Shown here: positions 63,682 to 64,000 of the stretch, one piece after another
Layout: each line of letters begins with the position of its first letter
Position numbering within the stretch: the first letter of the stretch is position 1
Assembly (NCBI RefSeq): GCF_003258595.1
Contig: NZ_QHHQ01000001.1
Span: forward strand, 1,798,001 to 1,862,000
DNA: 64,000 nucleotides
DNA from: Acuticoccus sediminis
GTDB lineage: Bacteria; Pseudomonadota; Alphaproteobacteria; Rhizobiales; Amorphaceae
Direction of reading: 5' to 3'
Program-made: the position numbers and the translations under genes
The notes under the pieces: model-generated
Database searches by the model: none
Told to the model about the DNA's origin: nothing
What the model saw: only the letters and a program-made list of their open reading frames with translations

Positions 63682-64000
63682 CTACCAGGTGGTGGTCGGG
63701 CGGTCCATGACCGTGCGGCCGAAGAGGCTCGCGGCGAGGTCCACCATCAGCGTCGCGGTGCGCCCGCGCTCGTCGAGGAAGGGGTTCAGCTCGACGAGGT
63801 CCAGCGAGGCGACGAGGCCGGATTCGTGCAGCAGCTCCATCGCTAGGTGCGCCTCGCGCACGGTCGCCCCGCCCGGCACCGTCGTGCCGACCGCCGGGGC
63901 GACGTCCGGGTCGAGGAAGTCGACATCCAGCGAGACGTGGAGGCGCGCCCCGGCCTCCACCGCGCGGCGGATCGCCCGACGGATGAGCTCGCCCATGCCG
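63682..64000 (-). CDS. Arginase-family protein, N-terminal part off window
   Basis: C-terminal 105 residues only. LHVSLDVDFLDPDVAPAVGT carries the metal-binding D-x-D-x-x-x-P motif, and SLDLVELNPFLDERGRTATL the conserved E of the ureohydrolase fold with the arginase-type NPFLD. The end (MVDLAASLFGRTV) is typical of RocF-like arginases. It hydrolyses arginine to ornithine and urea if complete. The Met near the edge is probably internal (GMGELIRRAI), so the true start lies beyond the window. Confidence 0.9.
   Translation of the reverse strand, partial: GMGELIRRAIRRAVEAGARLHVSLDVDFLDPDVAPAVGTTVPGGATVREAHLAMELLHESGLVASLDLVELNPFLDERGRTATLMVDLAASLFGRTVMDRPTTTW

Overview
The window looks like a chromosomal segment of a high-GC alphaproteobacterium, most likely of the Hyphomicrobiales (Rhizobiales). 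The support is: an aroA(class II)-cmk-rpsA run, a CpdR response regulator with the family's Asp51, a FYDLN/TIGR02300 zinc-ribbon protein, a DUF1244 protein, an RpoH sigma factor with an intact RpoH box, and a candidate alpha-r8/MmgR ('suhB motif') small RNA. Nearly every gene has the strong third-position GC bias of such genomes. I cannot name the genus.

Layout. 1-5.0 kb: an L,D-transpeptidase lipoprotein cut by the left edge, a divergent LysR regulator, two RidA-family proteins, and an AraC regulator divergent from a DJ-1/Hsp31-like gene and an ABM-fold gene. 5.2-7.6 kb: an exported arylsulfatase. 7.9-16.9 kb: a catabolic island with two units. One is SDR, RraA-like and DapA-like genes with a divergent LysR gene. 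The other is a tripartite tricarboxylate transporter tctC-tctB-tctA followed by a GntR gene, divergent from an IlvD/Edd sugar-acid dehydratase. Together they look like uptake and non-phosphorylative breakdown of a sugar acid or related carboxylate. 17.2-17.7 kb: a broken tyrosine-recombinase start beside tRNA-Ala(GGC), the scar of an old integration. 17.7-28.2 kb: core genes (FYDLN protein, aroA, cmk, rpsA, a HIT protein, rpoH, modBC) with a ferritin-like DUF892 gene and a tannase-family esterase.

28.3-41.2 kb: leucine-dehydrogenase-like enzyme, YCII protein, polA, a MerR/cation-efflux pair with a textbook 19-bp-spacer promoter, PBP1A with a long Lys/Ala-rich tail, a GNAT gene, hisN, the small RNA, N-formylglutamate amidohydrolase, cpdR, tRNA-Val(GAC) and a lytic-transglycosylase-like lipoprotein. 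41.2-49.3 kb: a 25-bp tandem repeat, an orphan hydantoinase-B subunit, an AidB-like acyl-CoA dehydrogenase, plsY-dprA, a degenerate isopropylmalate-dehydrogenase-like protein, a small secreted protein and an alpha/beta hydrolase.

49.7-53.9 kb is the most unusual part. A tight three-gene operon encodes an exported papain-like (C1) protease with a DUF4384-like domain, an OmpA-type peptidoglycan anchor, and an exported caspase-like (C14) protease with a peptidoglycan-binding domain. This is the best candidate in the window for an undescribed system. 54.2-64 kb: DUF1244, an exported glycerophosphodiester phosphodiesterase, a translationally coupled ilvA-pdxA-pdxJ operon (a PLP enzyme joined to PLP synthesis), a secreted protein, an LpxO-like hydroxylase, a DUF188 protein, a second SDR lacking the usual catalytic pair, a cold-shock protein, a PaiB-like protein and the C-terminal part of an arginase running off the right edge.
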